Positions 32,601 through 45,460 are shown, counted from the stretch's first letter. The stretch is 64,000 nucleotides of DNA from Alligator mississippiensis (GCF_030867095.1 NC_081830.1:36005832-36069831), one strand, 5' to 3'. Translations and numbers: made by a program. Notes: generated by a model from the sequence alone, not told the origin.

Positions 32601-33089
32601 TCCTCTTCACTCCAGGCTTGAGTTCAGGATGGAACAGAATCCAAAAATGTATGTAAGTGCCAAAGACTGCAGTTACACAGATAAATGCATGCCATTTAAG
32701 CATACACAGTAAAAGAAGGATTTAGTCCATAGAGGATAAAACCCTACTATTAATACTTTCAAAGTATATTTGGACTTTCAAAAAACCCTTTCTTAAAGAA
32801 ATAACTATACTTTCTCACACACAACACATGCTTCCCACCAAAAAATAGCTGCTAGAAGCTGGAATGATGTTATAGGTATGAACTACAGCAAGACAGTTTC
32901 TGCTGCTTACCGAGAAAAAGTACACATAAAATCTGCACCTGCTTCACAGGCAGCAGAACAATGAGCAGGCTCAGTTGCTGTTGACTCGATTACTACAAGG
33001 AAAGGTCTTTTTTTTCTCCATTCTGCCTTTCAAAAAAAAGTTGTGGATTTTATTCCAGGGCATGTTGTATTGAGGAAATACCATACTGT

Positions 33090-33753
33090 AATGGAATTAG
33101 AAATGAAATCCACTTATGGACCAGAACTTGACTTAGGGATAGGAAATAAAGAGTTGGTATAAATGATCAGTTCTCTGAAGAGAAAGAACTAAACAGTGGG
33201 GTTTCTTAAGTAACTGTGTTAGGACTGGTGTTTTTTAACATAGTCATCAATGATCTGGAAAGGGCTAGGAGGAGAGTAGTGAGGTGGCCAAATTTGCAGA
33301 TGACAAAGCATTATTCAAAGTGGTAAAAACTGAAGCAGACCACAAAGAGCTACAGAAGAATCTTGCAAAATTGAGTCAATGCATTATAACAGTGGACGGG
33401 GAAGTGGGGAGGGAATGTGTTGCTTGACACAGAGAGGAAGTAGAGGGGATTCTTACTTGATTCAGGAACTTAAAAAAAAGCCCCCAACTGCTGCTCTCAT
33501 GTTGTGGCCTACAAAGGGGATGTGGCCATGCCATTGCAACCCCTCTGGATCTGCTCCTGAGCATGGTAGATTCGGGCACAAACTCTAAATCAGACCTTCC
33601 TAAAGTTCTGAATATTGGAAGTGGCAGTGGGAGAAATCAGGGAGTAGACAGTTCTGGACATGCCCCATTTACTCTTCCCCTTAGCGTTCACTCTGCCACT
33701 GTGTGAGATGGACCTATGATCTGACCCACTGAATGACAGTTCTTATGTTCTTA
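33090..33753 (+). mobile_element. CR1/L3-like LINE fragment with 3' end
   Basis: A decayed reverse-transcriptase stretch reads LVFFNIVINDLE (33225-33260) and a degraded FADD region GCAGATGACAAAGC. The 3' end has GAGATGGACCTATGATCTGACCCA and GACAGTTCTTATGTTCTTA at 33735-33753, the ancient L3-type CR1 tail. About 660 bp with internal loss. Confidence 0.75.
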
Positions 33754-33825
33754 CTTGCTGTTGCAGTTGCTCTTCTAATTGAAGTAGTAGGGGGTTGCGT
33801 GAACAAGCTGCATGTCCATATTTAA

Positions 33826-33953
33826 TAGGCTGTGCAAAGCTTCGGACCCTGATTCAATTTGACAGAGATTTGGCAGGATTCGGTGGCCAAATCTCAAAAT
33901 CCAAATTGAAACAGAGGACCCTTTAATCTCTCCAAATTCAATCGGAACCCTTC
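33826..33953. mobile_element. hAT-like element left arm, interrupted by an LTR
   Basis: It begins TAGGCTGTGCAAAGCTTCGGACC and continues with AGATTTGGCAGGATTCGGTGGCC, matching the left arm of 58190-59112. After the LTR (33954-34932), 34933-34985 resumes with CCTCCAAATCCATTCGCAG and AGATTCGG pieces. The right terminus was not found with confidence. Confidence 0.65.
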
Positions 33954-34932
33954 GGTGGCAGGGCACTGTTGGTGCCTGCCACTTTAAGGGCCAGAAGGCA
34001 GCAGCTGGCAGGTGCCTGATGAAAGCAGCCATTTTAGATTCAGGGCTGGCCATATAAACAGGGCAGTTCTAATGCTGAAGGGTCAGGCAGCAATATTGCC
34101 TGGCTGGAGAGCTGCTGATATCCTCTGGAGTTAAGGGAGGAGCTGTAGGGGATGGTAAGGAGGTTCCTGGTCTTGGGTATGACCTAAAACTGCACCCTGC
34201 TGGGAGTGGGTGGCCTGGTGGGGCTCCTAGTGCTGTAGGAGCCCCCAGGAAATAGCAGGCCAGTTACCACCCTGGTGAAATGCAGGTTGGGGCACCTTAA
34301 CCCCTAGTTCTCGCAACCAGGTGGGTTATCCCTAGTTTGGAGGGCCCAGAGGGTGGACCCTTGGAGAGAGAAAAAGGACCATAGACTTAATGCCTGTCTG
34401 AATTTCCCCTGACTGGCCCATGCTGGGGCCAGGACGAGAAGGGTCAAAGGGCCAGGAGGCTCACCATGAGGAATGCCCAAGAGCCAAGGGCCTGGGGTTC
34501 TGACTGGCCTGGAGGTGGGTCAGGGCCAGAGAGCCAAAGGTCCCAGTGTGGGGATCACACCTGAAGGGGGGTCAGTTCAGGGAGCCATAGTGCCTGGTAT
34601 GATGGTGGAAGAGGCCGCTTGAGGGGAGGAATCCAGGTGGGGTTCAATAGGAGGATTCTGGGGCTCAGTATGGGGCTAGTGACTTATGAGAACATCTAGA
34701 TGCCATCTGAGAGGCTTGGGCAGTGGTGGAGGGGAGGAAAAGAGCTACAGATAGCACCCCCTCCCTTCCCCTCCCCCCCCCCCGGCATCAAGGCAGAGAA
34801 TGGTTGCCTCCTGCTTAATACATCTATGAATTAATTAACATCAAGGCATGGCAGATGAGCATGCAGCCAGTTAGCCCAGGAACAGGTGGGTAGGCCACTC
34901 TGAGAACAGCCCCGAGCAGGCCCCCTGTTACA
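33954..34932 (+). mobile_element. Solo LTR nested in a hAT-like element
   Basis: A 979-bp LTR fossil related to 15828 and 30546. It starts about GGTGGCAGGGCACTG and ends CCCCTGTTACA. Flanks ccttc (33949-33953) and cctcc (34933-34937) match at 4 of 5 bases. A TATA-like CCATATAAACAGG lies near 34050. Its insertion is later than that of the surrounding hAT-like element. Confidence 0.78.
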
Positions 34933-35249
34933 CCTCCAAATCCATTCGCAGAGATTCAGAAAGATTCAGAGATTCGGACATAGAGATGGCTTTAAATCTT
35001 TTTTCTACATACCTTTGGGTAGCAGGGGCTCATGAGTGCTGTGATGCTGGGGCACATGGAGTGTCCCACAGAAGTGCGGGGGCCTCCCCAGTGCACTTGG
35101 CAGCAGACCCAGAAGTGGACCAGAAGCATATCTGGTCCACTTCCAGGTCTGCTGGGGAGCATGTGGTGGGGTCCCCTCATGCCTTCCTGGCTCAGTGACT
35201 GGTGCCTCCTGGGTCTGGGGGAGACAATGACAATGCAAAAGTCAGTGCA

Positions 35250-35990
35250 CCACCTACAATTCACATGTTGCTTAGGGTCTGGGGGCTTTGGGGAGATCTG
35301 ATGGGGGTGGGGTCTCCCTCCCTTGCTGTAAAGTGGGGCGTAGAGGTGTTTAACCCACTTCCCCCAAGTATGCATAGGACCCTGCAACGGGCGGGGGGGG
35401 AGGTGCTTTTGGGGTCTCTGATGCTGGCATGGGCATGGAGTGGAGCTGAGGCAGAAGCCTGAGCCCCCACTGCAGTCCAAGCTCTGCCACCAGGAGGAGC
35501 GGAGCCAGTGGCATGGAGTGCACTACTGGAGCAGATATGGAGGGGCAGTTCCTCCCTACAATCCACATGCTGCCCAAGGTCTGGGGGACTTTGAGGAGAT
35601 CTCACTGGGGGCTTTTTCACTTTCACTCATTTTGAGCTCTGTGTGCTGTGATGGGATGGGGTGCTTTATCTGCTCCCCACAGTGTGCACAGGACCCTGGG
35701 GGAGCTTTTGGTAGTCTCTGGAGCAGAAGGTGTAGTGGACCCCGCCCCCCCCCGCCCCCCGGAGTGTCAGCTCTCCCTGCAGTGGTGGAGAGGGTAGGCC
35801 AGGTGAATTCCAGCTGCACTTAAGGATTTACCTGCTCCAGAGCTTGCACAGGACCCTGGAGGAGCTTTCTGGGGTCTTTGGGGCTTCGGGAGGTTCTCAT
35901 GGTGGGGGAGGGGGGTTCCCCTCCCACAATGGAAAGCTTCCCTTGCAGGCTCCACAGAGCAGAGCTTGCATTACTGGCTGTAATGCACTC
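35250..35990. repeat. GC-rich imperfect tandem repeat
   Basis: The phrase CACATGYTG..AGGTCTGGGGG..TTTG.GGAGATCT occurs at 35263 and 35566, about 305 bp apart. GCAYAGGACCCTG....GAG.TGCTTTTGG.GTCTCTG recurs near 35369, 35684 and 35843. The units are diverged. The open frames on both strands come from the GC-rich repeat and show no domain. Confidence 0.65.
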
Positions 35991-38649
35991 ATGGGGGTGA
36001 GATGATTAGTTCCCCATTTCCCCCTTTTCCACCTTCTTTTTCCTACCCAATGGTATATTTTGAGTAAATAAATAAAACCTATACAGACAAAGTTGATTAT
36101 TTTTATTTTGGTTTTTTTCTTTTTTTATTTACACAGATAAGAATGATTTGATACCGGGCTGCTGGCAGTAGAGCAAGCTAGCTACACCTTGTTGTAGCAA
36201 CTGAGAATTCTCTGTAATTATGCATTTGTTTGAGTAAAGATAAAAACTGAAAAACACAAAAAGGAACATTAAATACACATATAAATATTTAAAAAACAAC
36301 AACATAGGGAAACCCTAATCTCAGCATTTCATTTTCTTTTTCCTCTTGGAACAGAAAGGAAAACAAAGTTTTCCTAGGTGAAAAAGAAGAATAGTAGAAA
36401 ACCCATAAAAGAACAAAACTGAAGTAACCTGACATTTATAACAAAATATAATCTGCAGTTTTTAAATGCATAGCAGAGAGGAATGTTTGTTTTTGTTTTA
36501 TTTTGTTTTTGTTTCTTTTTTTTTTTTAAAGGAATCCTGAATTAAAAAGTATTTGATAAAAGTTTGCTAAAATGTTTTATAATTTTCCAAACAGCTTTAG
36601 TTTCAGTATTTCAACTTGCCATCAAACTAAGCATCCACTTTTTTATTTTTAACTTCCTGAAAATATGCAAGCCAAGGCAATATATTGTCATATAGGCCAT
36701 GGATTCTTCACTGCAAAGGATGCTCTGCTATATTTTACTTGTATTATACTACTGCTTCTCTGTTTATACATTTCTTAATATTAAAAAATAAAATAAAAGG
36801 ATGAACACAATGGGTTGTGGCTTCAGTAAACTTATTGAAGTTCTGACTTTAGAAGTTTAAACAGTCTTGGGTCTTGCTGGTACTTGAATACTGAACCACA
36901 GAAACCAAATGAGTGGGGAAATATCATCTGCTCCAGTTGTTGCTGGAGAGTAATAAAAGGAAGGAAGTATCCTACTTTGGGGTGAGAGCTAGACTAGGTA
37001 ATCCATATAAGCTCCATTCTAACAAAATCTTCCCTGATTATGTGCCTTACCCTTTGAAACAAACCCCAATACAGCAATCCATTGAAATGATGGGAAACTT
37101 GATCAACTTTTGAGAGCTCCAACTTGTTCATATTTTTTTTATTTTAGTCATTACCATGGTAATAACATAATTTCAGGATTTTCTTCCCCCTCCCTGCCCA
37201 GTAAGTTTATTATGTGCCATTGACTATAGATAGCAGAAGATAAGAAACAGAACAGAGAGATATCTGCACATCTCCAGTGGACAATCCCACTTCACCTTTC
37301 TTAGAAGATACGGGACACTGGAGCACCACTCCAGATGTTTCCATGCTTACCTGGCCAGTGTTATGGCTATCTGCCTAGATTGTCAGAGGGGGTATCACTG
37401 GGAAACATGGTCCCAGAATACCCAAAAATACTGCTGTACTAGAAGAAATAAGGGCTCTTAAAACCTCTATCAACTTGTTGAAAGCTGCTGCAAAAAGCTA
37501 CATGAAGGCACCAGTCTGTATGGTATGTTAAGAGAGAGACCCAGTCACCATCCTGCATCAGCCAAAGGAACCGTGCCAATCTGCTTCTCTGCAGGTAGGG
37601 TAATTGCTTGGCTGCTTGCATAAGCCAGTTTACTCATTGCTGTAGCACCTCTTGGGTGGTAAGTTAAACTAGCACCTGGGCTAACAGCAGACCAATGTGA
37701 TGGCCTGCACTGGAAGTGAATTAGATGCAGCCAATGGTAGGAGGAGGGCAGGCTGCCCTCCTCATCCCCCAATCCATTATAGCTCTATTCTCCTATAGGC
37801 ACACTTGACAGAAGACTTAGCTCAGGTAAAATGAATGGTACAACCATGCTAGCAAAATAGTTGAAGACAAGCTTATTTCCAGAGCCTTTGACTCCTTTTC
37901 AAACAGTTTCAGCCTTTTGAGTGTGTACAGAAGTTGCTTTTTTGCCATTTAAAGTACTTTATTGTCATGACTTAACAGAACTGAGTGCCTTTATAGCATT
38001 TAAAAAATGGATACGGAGCTTTAAATTAACCTTTGTTAAATGGGTGAGGCATTAAATTTGAAACACTGTATTGTGCAGCACTTTAGTAACCTACAATGCT
38101 TAAATAACTTCTGTACATTGGATCAAATTTCTGACCAGTTGAGAAGCCCCAGGAAGCTATGGAGTGCTCCCTGCCTCCTACTCTGCAATGTGCAGGGAGG
38201 CTCAGAGCCTTCCCGTCCCCCCCGTCCCCCCTCCCACACATACACACTGTTCTTCTGTCATGTTTAGGAGTAACTTTATGGTACTATAAAAAGTGCTCTA
38301 AATTACAGTGCTGTAAAACATGCCTGGAGCCCTTCTGTACACACCCTTTTGTGTTGAGCTCTGTTCTGTCACAACTACATTGCTCGTAGTACCGGAGAGA
38401 GTTACACAATGGAATGCATATTACCTTGTGGAAGTCAATGTCACAGGATGTGTATAGGACAATACTTCATATTCATGTTCAAAAAGGGATTAAAGAAATT
38501 GATGAACACTATTTCCCTTAGCTTTATTAAGCCCAGAAGTCAGGCTATACCCCCAGGCTCAGGACATCCTAAGCCTATGACAACTTGTAACTGTGGAAGT
38601 CAAACAGGGTCAATCAGTTAACATTCATTCTGTTTCTTATTTTGTAAAG
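35991..38649. other. Long AT-rich stretch without recognised gene
   Basis: I see no gene. It includes T/A-rich parts (36110-36130, 36490-36530) and short frames without domains. Nothing resembles the window's transposon ends. It may be unique intergenic DNA of the receptor cluster. Confidence 0.4.
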
Positions 38650-39477
38650 CAGTGGTGCTCAACCTTCTTGCCCCTGGGTCAGATGGGCATTGCCCAGTCT
38701 ATCAGTGGCATGGATCCAGCTGGTGGGCCCAATCTAGCACACAGGCTAGATTGCCCAAGGCAGGCACAACAGGGTGCAATCTGGCTGCATGGGGAAAATA
38801 GGGGTGCCCCAGCCCCAATCCAGCTGTAGGGGAAGGGGCATGGCCTGGTCCCTATCTGAATACAGGGGGAAGAGAGAGAAGGGAGCTGGGAGCTGCAGGT
38901 TATCTTGGTTTGGATGGGCCAGTACTGCACTATGTTCTCCTTGCCTTCTTCCTGCACACACCCCCCACCCATCATGCAGCCAAACTAGGACAGTGCCACA
39001 CTGTTTCAATGCACCACTTCAGGCCATGTGGGTGCAGCTGGCACAGTTCCTGCCACAACCTAACCATGTACCTGGGACTCAGAGTAGGGTAGGAGCCATG
39101 CTGGGGTTGGACAGAAGTCATGCCAGCTGCGCCCATGTGGTGCAGCCCAAACCAGTGCAGCACTGCATTAATGGATCCCACACTCCTACCAGGCCCCAGC
39201 CTGGCAGAGCCGGGATAACCTATAGCTCCTGGCCTTTCCCCTGCATCTTCTCCCCCAGCAGTGGGGAGAACCTTACCAGAGCTTCAGCTCACCGGGGGTC
39301 AGGCTGACTGTTCTGCAAATGGCTGCAGGGTTGGAGCTGCACAAACAGGTGAGAAGCACCAAAAGCCAGTGCAGCTGCTGGCTGGATACAATTCTACTGC
39401 AGAGAAGCAGCCACAGGCCAGATAGAATCATTTGGTGGTCCACGTCCAACCCATGAGACATATTTTACTCACCCCTG
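38650..39477. mobile_element. hAT-like non-autonomous element
   Basis: It runs from CAGTGGTGCTCAACCTTC to ATTTTACTCACCCCTG, whose inverse CAGGGGTGAGTAAAAT partly matches the left end. The interior (GGGCCCAATCTAGCACACAGGC, GGATCCAGC) is GC-rich. The proposed duplication (38642-38649 and 39478-39485) matches only half, so the right end is tentative. A similar interior phrase occurs at 48940-49050. Confidence 0.55.
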
Positions 39478-39911
39478 CCCTAAGGGGTAGCAGAGGGAAG
39501 GTGAGGATTGGGGAGGTAAATGATGTATTGTATTGTGATACTATTTAATGGACATTAAAACGTGGCAGAGGATGAAGAGTAGGGAAAGGGATGGTTTGCT
39601 GTATATGACCAGTAGATTCATCAGAGGATGCAAGTTGCAGAAGAGTTGGTGTAAGTTATGGTGTCACAAGATATGGATGAAAGGGAAGAGTGGGAAAAGA
39701 GCAGCTGCACCTGATGATTATGACTAAAGGGTATAGAGAAGGTGAAGAATGGGGAAGGATGGCTATGCATTGTAATAGGCACAAAGGGGCAGCAAAAGTT
39801 GCATAATGGGAAAAGTGCAGCTTCACTGAAAATTGGGCACTAAAGATAACATAGAGTGAGAGGTACACTGGGGTATCTATAATCTATAGCGGTCTATAGA
39901 TGGCTGCAAAG

Positions 39912-40290
39912 TAGCGCTGTGTGAAACGGCGGCATTCCGTTTCAACCAGTGTTTCGATGTTTCTACGGAACAGCATTTCATTTCAAATTTTGTTTTGATT
40001 CAAAACAGCTGTTCTGTTTTGTTCCATCAAAACAGGGTCATAACGGCAAAACTGTTTTGACGTTTCACCCATAGGATATAATGAGGAAGGACAAAATAGC
40101 CTATACCTTTGTCATTTCAAGCTTGATTTGGATGATACTTGCAGGAATGGTAGCTCCGTCTGAGGGCATGATATTTGCTAAGTTTCAAGGAGATTGGTGC
40201 AGGGGGTTCAGGGGAACTGTACCCCAAAGTTTTGAAAGCAAAGCTTTTGTCATGTTTACGTGTTAAGCCACAGTGGGGTAAACCTGCAGG
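39912..40290. mobile_element. hAT-like element, left part (TAGGGCTGTGCGAAA family)
   Basis: It starts TAGCGCTGTGTGAAACGG, then shows the GTTTCGATGTTTC arm and the conserved block CCATAGGATATAATG. Next come TTTGGATGATACTTGCAGG and GGAACTGTACCCCAAAG, shared with 26600-28072. The right arm is missing. This copy links the GAAAC-arm and the GGATCC-arm groups. Confidence 0.7.
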
Positions 40291-43200
40291 CATGCTAGGT
40301 TTCCCCTTCCTGTGCCTGCTCCCACCTTGAGGGAGAATAAAACTGAAAAAGGATTGAAAAAAAACCAAAAAACTTAAAAGCCCCAAACCAGGGTAGGGCT
40401 GGATTCAGAAATTTAAAAAAAAAAAAGTTACTATATTATTGTTAACCCAGATAAAATTAAACTGATTTTTGAAGGGAGTTGACAGACCTGCAACTCCCTG
40501 ATGTAATTTATGGTGCTTCACAGGAAGTGTCATTATAGTGTTCCCCCTTACCCAACAGACATTTGTTGTTGGGTCCAGGGGGTTGAGGGATTCATCTCCA
40601 GTTTGGAGCAGCTGCCTGTCCCTCCCCATTACCTTCAGAATGGGTGGGATGAAGGGAAGGGAGGAAGCCCTATCTGGGGCACTGGAGGGTGGGGAAGGTG
40701 GATTGGAGCGCCCCCTCCCCCTGCCCCACCTCAAAGGAGCTCCAATCCACACACCCCACCATCCAGCACAAGTTGGGGAAAACCCAGGCAAAGTCCCTCC
40801 GCTCCCTTCTCCTCCTCTCATCATTCTGAAGACAGCACTGGGGGTGGGGTTGGGTTCCATCAACCCATTCCTGCTCCTAGTATATGCTGTGACAGACATT
40901 AATGAAGGTGCTCCACTTTGGAGTACCTTCGTCTGAACCTTCATGTAATGAAGGTTCAGATTGTCGCACATTCAGGCACTTTTAAAGCACTGTGCAGCCA
41001 TGCACTTCTGTAAGAACATGGCTGAAGAGTACTTTCAAGGGCCAGTCACATGACAAATGTAACTTCTGTGCCAAAGATACCAAAATTCATAGTGAAATCA
41101 GTTTCAGTATGGTTACTCCAAAATGTATTATACTTATTAATATTATTTAACTTTTCAACTAGTTTAAAGAGACTCTTCAAGAGCGTGAGATATCAATGGC
41201 TCCTGGCTTTCACTAATGCTCCATTACATTTGACAGACAAACAACTTTAATTTCCTATGAACTTACAGAAGTTCCTGAGACATTTCAATTGCCTTCTTTT
41301 TCCCAAGTCATGGTTAGCTTATTTAAGTCTGTAAAGGACTCAGATGCAGGTAAGGTATGAGCTGGAAGTCAATAATATTTTATGAAATTACAAATAAAAG
41401 GATTAGGACTGGAAATTCTTTTGTTTCTCCTTTCTTTCTTCTTTTCTTTCAGTTGCTGCTCCTAGCTACCCATGGGTAGAGAAATGGAATGTGGAGCCTT
41501 GTTTCATTTCTCTTTGCCTTAATATTTCCTTAGTAAAATACAGTGAAACATGGAGAAAAAGTGCTATATTAATGCAATAATAAAATCATTGTCATCGTTC
41601 TTGGCTAATAGAGTCAGTAAGTTCTGTCAAATGTTAGTGTTGTTATTTTAACTCCTCACATCATAACAACAACAACAACAACAACAATGATGATAATAAT
41701 GAAGGAATGGCAGAAACTGTTCTAGATCATAATAAACATGAATGTAGGACTTGGATGTATCTGTCCTGTGGCTCTGGGTAGTTGCTGACTGCTTGTAAGA
41801 GAGAACACAAAGAGGAGACTTTTTCAGCTTACAAATCAGTGAAAAGGATTCTACCCTTGATCCCCTGTAGCAAGTTAAGGGGCATTTTGATGTTTTGGGC
41901 ATTAGGTTTGATAGTTGTTTGTGCGAGTTTGTTCATGATGCTTGTAATAACAGATTAGACAAGCATTATCTGGGATAGTTTGGATAGAGGGGAGCCTGTC
42001 TTGAGCAAGGCTGTGGGCTAAATTTCTTTCTGATGTTTCTCACAGCCCTACTTAATTCTATTCCATATACTACAGATAGAGGATATAGAGGTTCTATACC
42101 ATATACTACAGATAGAAGATATCAGATACCTGAACTGGGAGTAGGATCAGCTACAGCAATCAAGGTTAGAGAGAAGCTCGATTCTTCTCCGTAACCTATT
42201 AAGTGTCTAATTGGATTTGACATCGAAGTGTGGCTCTGCTCCACCCTGTTAAAGTCCTGGAAATCCAGTCTAATTTTGTAACACTCCACCATTGCCCTCT
42301 TAAGACTGAGTCACAAGAAAGAGAGAAGGAAAGGGACTCGCCCTATTTTAACTGTTTTTCAGTGACTTAAGCAGGGATGGTATTGATTTGCACTTAGGAG
42401 CCAAAATCCACTTACATGTCTAATAAGTGGAACAGAATCTGGCCCTAAATATTTAATTCTATGCTTGCTGGGGTTCTTCTCTCTCCCCCACTCCTTCCCC
42501 CCACCTCCCACTTATTTTGTGAACGGAAGTGTATGAACTCATATTTTAAATGATCGAAACTTACCTGTGCAATTGAGATGGAGATGGACTTATGAATACT
42601 AAACATCAGCCTGATTACTTGATATGGTATGTGCTGTATGCACAAAGCATCTTAGTTCATTGGCTCTCTGTTCTTAATGCAGGCAGAAAGAAAAAGAATG
42701 GCTCATGGAAATGACCTTTCCACAAACAATGAAAATATGTTAAAGGGTGCTGTTATGACTCTTGCCATGGGTGATTCTGTCTCTTGCTTTTATCCAGTGT
42801 TTTAAACTGGTGCATTCTGAAATGGCCAAGGCTTGCCAGATACAGGAGAGCATGGAAACTCCAGAAGGTCATGAAAAAGAACAAGACCTACGGGTATGTA
42901 AAGAAGTATTAAGGACAGATCTTGACTGGAATTAAATTTAGACATAGATTCCTGCAAAAGGTATGTTTGTTTATGGTGATATCATAGGATGATGGGACTA
43001 CAGGTGAGATAGCAATGTGTAGACTACAAAACTTTTTTTCTGATATTGTTTCATTTTTAATAAGGAGTTTTATTGCTTTGTTTTTTTAAAAAGGACTTCA
43101 GATCTCTGAGCCCTTCAGGCCATGAATAACTGAAGTATAGAAACAAAGGATGAAGCATGTGGCACAGGGAGGGTATTGCATTCAGACCTTGGTCTAAGAG

Positions 43201-43904
43201 TAGGGAAATTGTGAAAGTCCACTCTGAGCAAGGTAAGGGCACAGTACTTAGTATTTGAGGGGATTCAGTTAGAAAAAGTTGGCAGAAATGTCCTTAACCC
43301 TGTAACTGTGACAGACCCTCCCCAGCATCTGAACACTCATGCTCAGGGTGCATGTAAACATAAATTCAGCAAAGTAGTGTAATTACATTCACACCCAATT
43401 TTAAGTGCATGAATAGTGGTGGTAGTCAAAAATGTCTAGTAATTAAATTGAATCTAATGAGTACTTAAAAACATACAAAAACGGCTGTTTCTCCTATACA
43501 GGTTGGAGTAATTTCCCTTTTCCTTGTTCAACTCGTGTCCATATTATTTTACCTCTGCAAAGTCTGAATGCGCTTTAAGAAATGCAAATATTGTAGTAGA
43601 AATTGTCCTTAAAATGACTCATTGCACCCATATCCATTGCTCAAGGCAAATGATTATCAACAAGTTCTGGGTAACCTCATAACAAGCATAACCCTCTATA
43701 ATGTATTAGTTTGTGTGTAGTAAGATCTTGGATGTGGATATTAGACCTTGAAGGAGGGAGTGAAAATTTCTTTCCTTTATTCTATAACACTGGTTTCAGT
43801 CCTTAATACTCCCCGGACACCCATTGACATTTGACCCAAACTGCAATCATGACCCAGTGGTTTAGAAAAACAAATCTACAAAGCTGGAATGTTATATCTA
43901 TTGA
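40291..43904. other. Mostly unique DNA; hairpin-rich spot and AAC microsatellite
   Basis: 40890-40970 contains close inverse pieces (GAAGGTGCTCCACTTTGGAGTACCTTC) that look like a small DNA-transposon derivative. 41667-41688 is an AAC repeat. 42030-42125 holds a short near-direct repeat around TCTATACCATATACTACAGATAGA. No gene parts are recognised before the receptor at 43.9 kb. Confidence 0.45.
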
Positions 43905-43955
43905 ATGTTTAGTCTAGTTTTTTGTTGTCTTCTTTGTTTTCTTTCCCACAGAGTG

Positions 43956-44890
43956 ATGGAGAACCACACAGAGATAAGCGAGTTCATCTTCTTAGGACTG
44001 ACCAGCCTCAGGGAACTACAACATTTATTCTTCCCTCTCTTCCTAATAGTATGCACAGCCAGCCTGCTCAGTAGCAGCGCCATTTTGGTTGTGGTGCTGT
44101 CTGAGTGCCAGCTTCACATCCCCATGTACTTCTTCCTGGGCAACCTCTCCTGCCTGGATATCTTTTACTCCACAGTCACTGTGCCTAAGATGGTTTTCCC
44201 TTGCAGAACCAGACCATCTCCTTTTCAGGCTGTCTGGCCCAGCTCTACTTTTTCCATTTCCTGGGAAGCAGTGAAGCAATACTGTTGGCTGTTATGGCCT
44301 ATGATCATTATGTGGCCATCTGTAACCCTCTACACTACACGCTAGTCATGAACCAATGGGCCTGCCCACTGCTGGCAGGAAGCACCTGGGCTACTGTCTT
44401 CCTTCATGCCCTGATGCACTCAGTTATGACCTCTCAGTTGAGCTTCTGTGGCCCTGTCTCTGTTCACCACCTCTCCTGTGACATCAAGCCCCTGCTGAAC
44501 CTGGCCTGTGGCAGCACCCAGCTCAATCTGATCCTTCTCAACTTCTTTTCTGGAAATATTGCTCTCCTTTCCTTTAACACCACACTCCTTTCTAACCTCT
44601 ACATCATCTCATTCCTCCTTCTGAAGATGCAGTCCTGGGAAAGCAGGAGAAAATCCTTCTCCACTTGCACTTCCCACCTCATGGTGGTTTGCCTATTCTA
44701 CATGCCAGTGTTTGGTAACTACATGCTAGCTTCCCCCGGGGTCTCCTCTGAAGGAGACATGATCCCCACTCTCACGTACAGTGTGGTCACACCAGTTCTG
44801 AATCCGTTGATCTATACCTTAAGGAACCAAGAGGTTAAATGTGCCCTGAAAAAATTCCTGAAGAGAAGAATCTTCCCTGAAAAGAAATGA
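43956..44890 (+). pseudogene. Olfactory receptor with one frameshift, family 12-like
   Basis: The coding exon starts MENHTEISEFIFLGLTSLREL at 43956, right after a pyrimidine tract ending CCCACAG, a likely splice acceptor. N-terminal frame: N-glycosylation at N3, IPMYFFLGNLSCLDIFYSTVTVPKM. Near 44200 the frame changes with the loss of about eight bases. It resumes QNQTISFSGCLAQLYFFHFLGSSEAILLAVMAYDHYVAICNPLHY, then CDIKPLLNLACGSTQLNL, KSFSTCTSHLMVVCLFYMPV, TPVLNPLIYTLRNQEVKCALKKFL to the stop at 44890. The G-protein-coupling DRY is DHY. LACGSTQLN and HFLGSSEAILL resemble OR12D-type receptors. One indel plus DHY argue for a recent pseudogene; an assembly error could explain the indel only. Confidence 0.88.
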
Positions 44891-45299
44891 CTACAATGAA
44901 TCCATAAAGGCCTAAAACTTTTTTTTCACCTTTATTCACCTAAGGGGCACTTGCATAACTGTGTAAATACAATTTTGGACACTTAGTTTTTAGATTCTGT
45001 TTCAACATGTGGTAGAAGAGGATTATACTTATACATACATATCTAGGAGGAGAAATAAAGAGGGATTTTGGCAACATTTAGCCTGGGTTTTCACAGTCGC
45101 AGCCCATTGCTGACTAGTGAGTGTTGCAGAGTCGAACGGTCCCTCCCCACCATTTTTTTGGCCTGTTATATAAAGAGTTAAGGTTCTCTACTGTGAATTT
45201 CTTGTTGAAGTATTTTGGGATTTTGTTGAACTTCCACTGGAAATTTTCTCCATGTGTATGCTATGGGGGTGGAGGGGTTGTTGGAAAATTGTAACATTC
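44891..45299. other. 3' flank of the receptor pseudogene
   Basis: AT-rich flank with no recognised repeat or gene part. Confidence 0.4.
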
Positions 45300-45460
45300 T
45301 TGAGCAGAGAGAGGTAGTTAGCTGTGTTAGTCTGAAGCCAAGCAGAAGGCAGGGTAGAGATGCACCTTATAAATTAAATAAGCACTTGATTAAGTGAGGT
45401 TGGGCTTACAAAACTTACACACCTCTCCTCATAAGAGACTGGAACATAGGCCTAGTAGTT
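45300..45460 (-). mobile_element. Penelope-type tail relic, with an inverse partner at 46662-46710
   Basis: Minus strand: TTATAAGGTGCATCTCTACC, then TGCCTTCTGCTTGG, then CAGACTAACACAGCTAAC, the typical tail of these elements. Near 45427 the position of the hammerhead-like core reads CTTATGAGGAGAGG, decayed. 46662-46710 on the plus strand carries TATAAGATACATCTCTACTCTGCCTTCTGC, so the two pieces form an inverted pair around the LTR. Confidence 0.5.

Noticed and set aside
34992-35823. Frames of 120-160 codons on both strands
   Set aside because: They arise from a GC-rich tandem repeat and overlap each other in several frames.
38774-39307. 177-codon plus frame
   Set aside because: It lies wholly within a hAT-like repeat interior and no family is recognised.
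40405-40971. 188-codon minus frame and 130-codon plus frames
   Set aside because: Proline/glycine-rich, mutually overlapping, with no recognisable domain; probably chance in GC-rich DNA.
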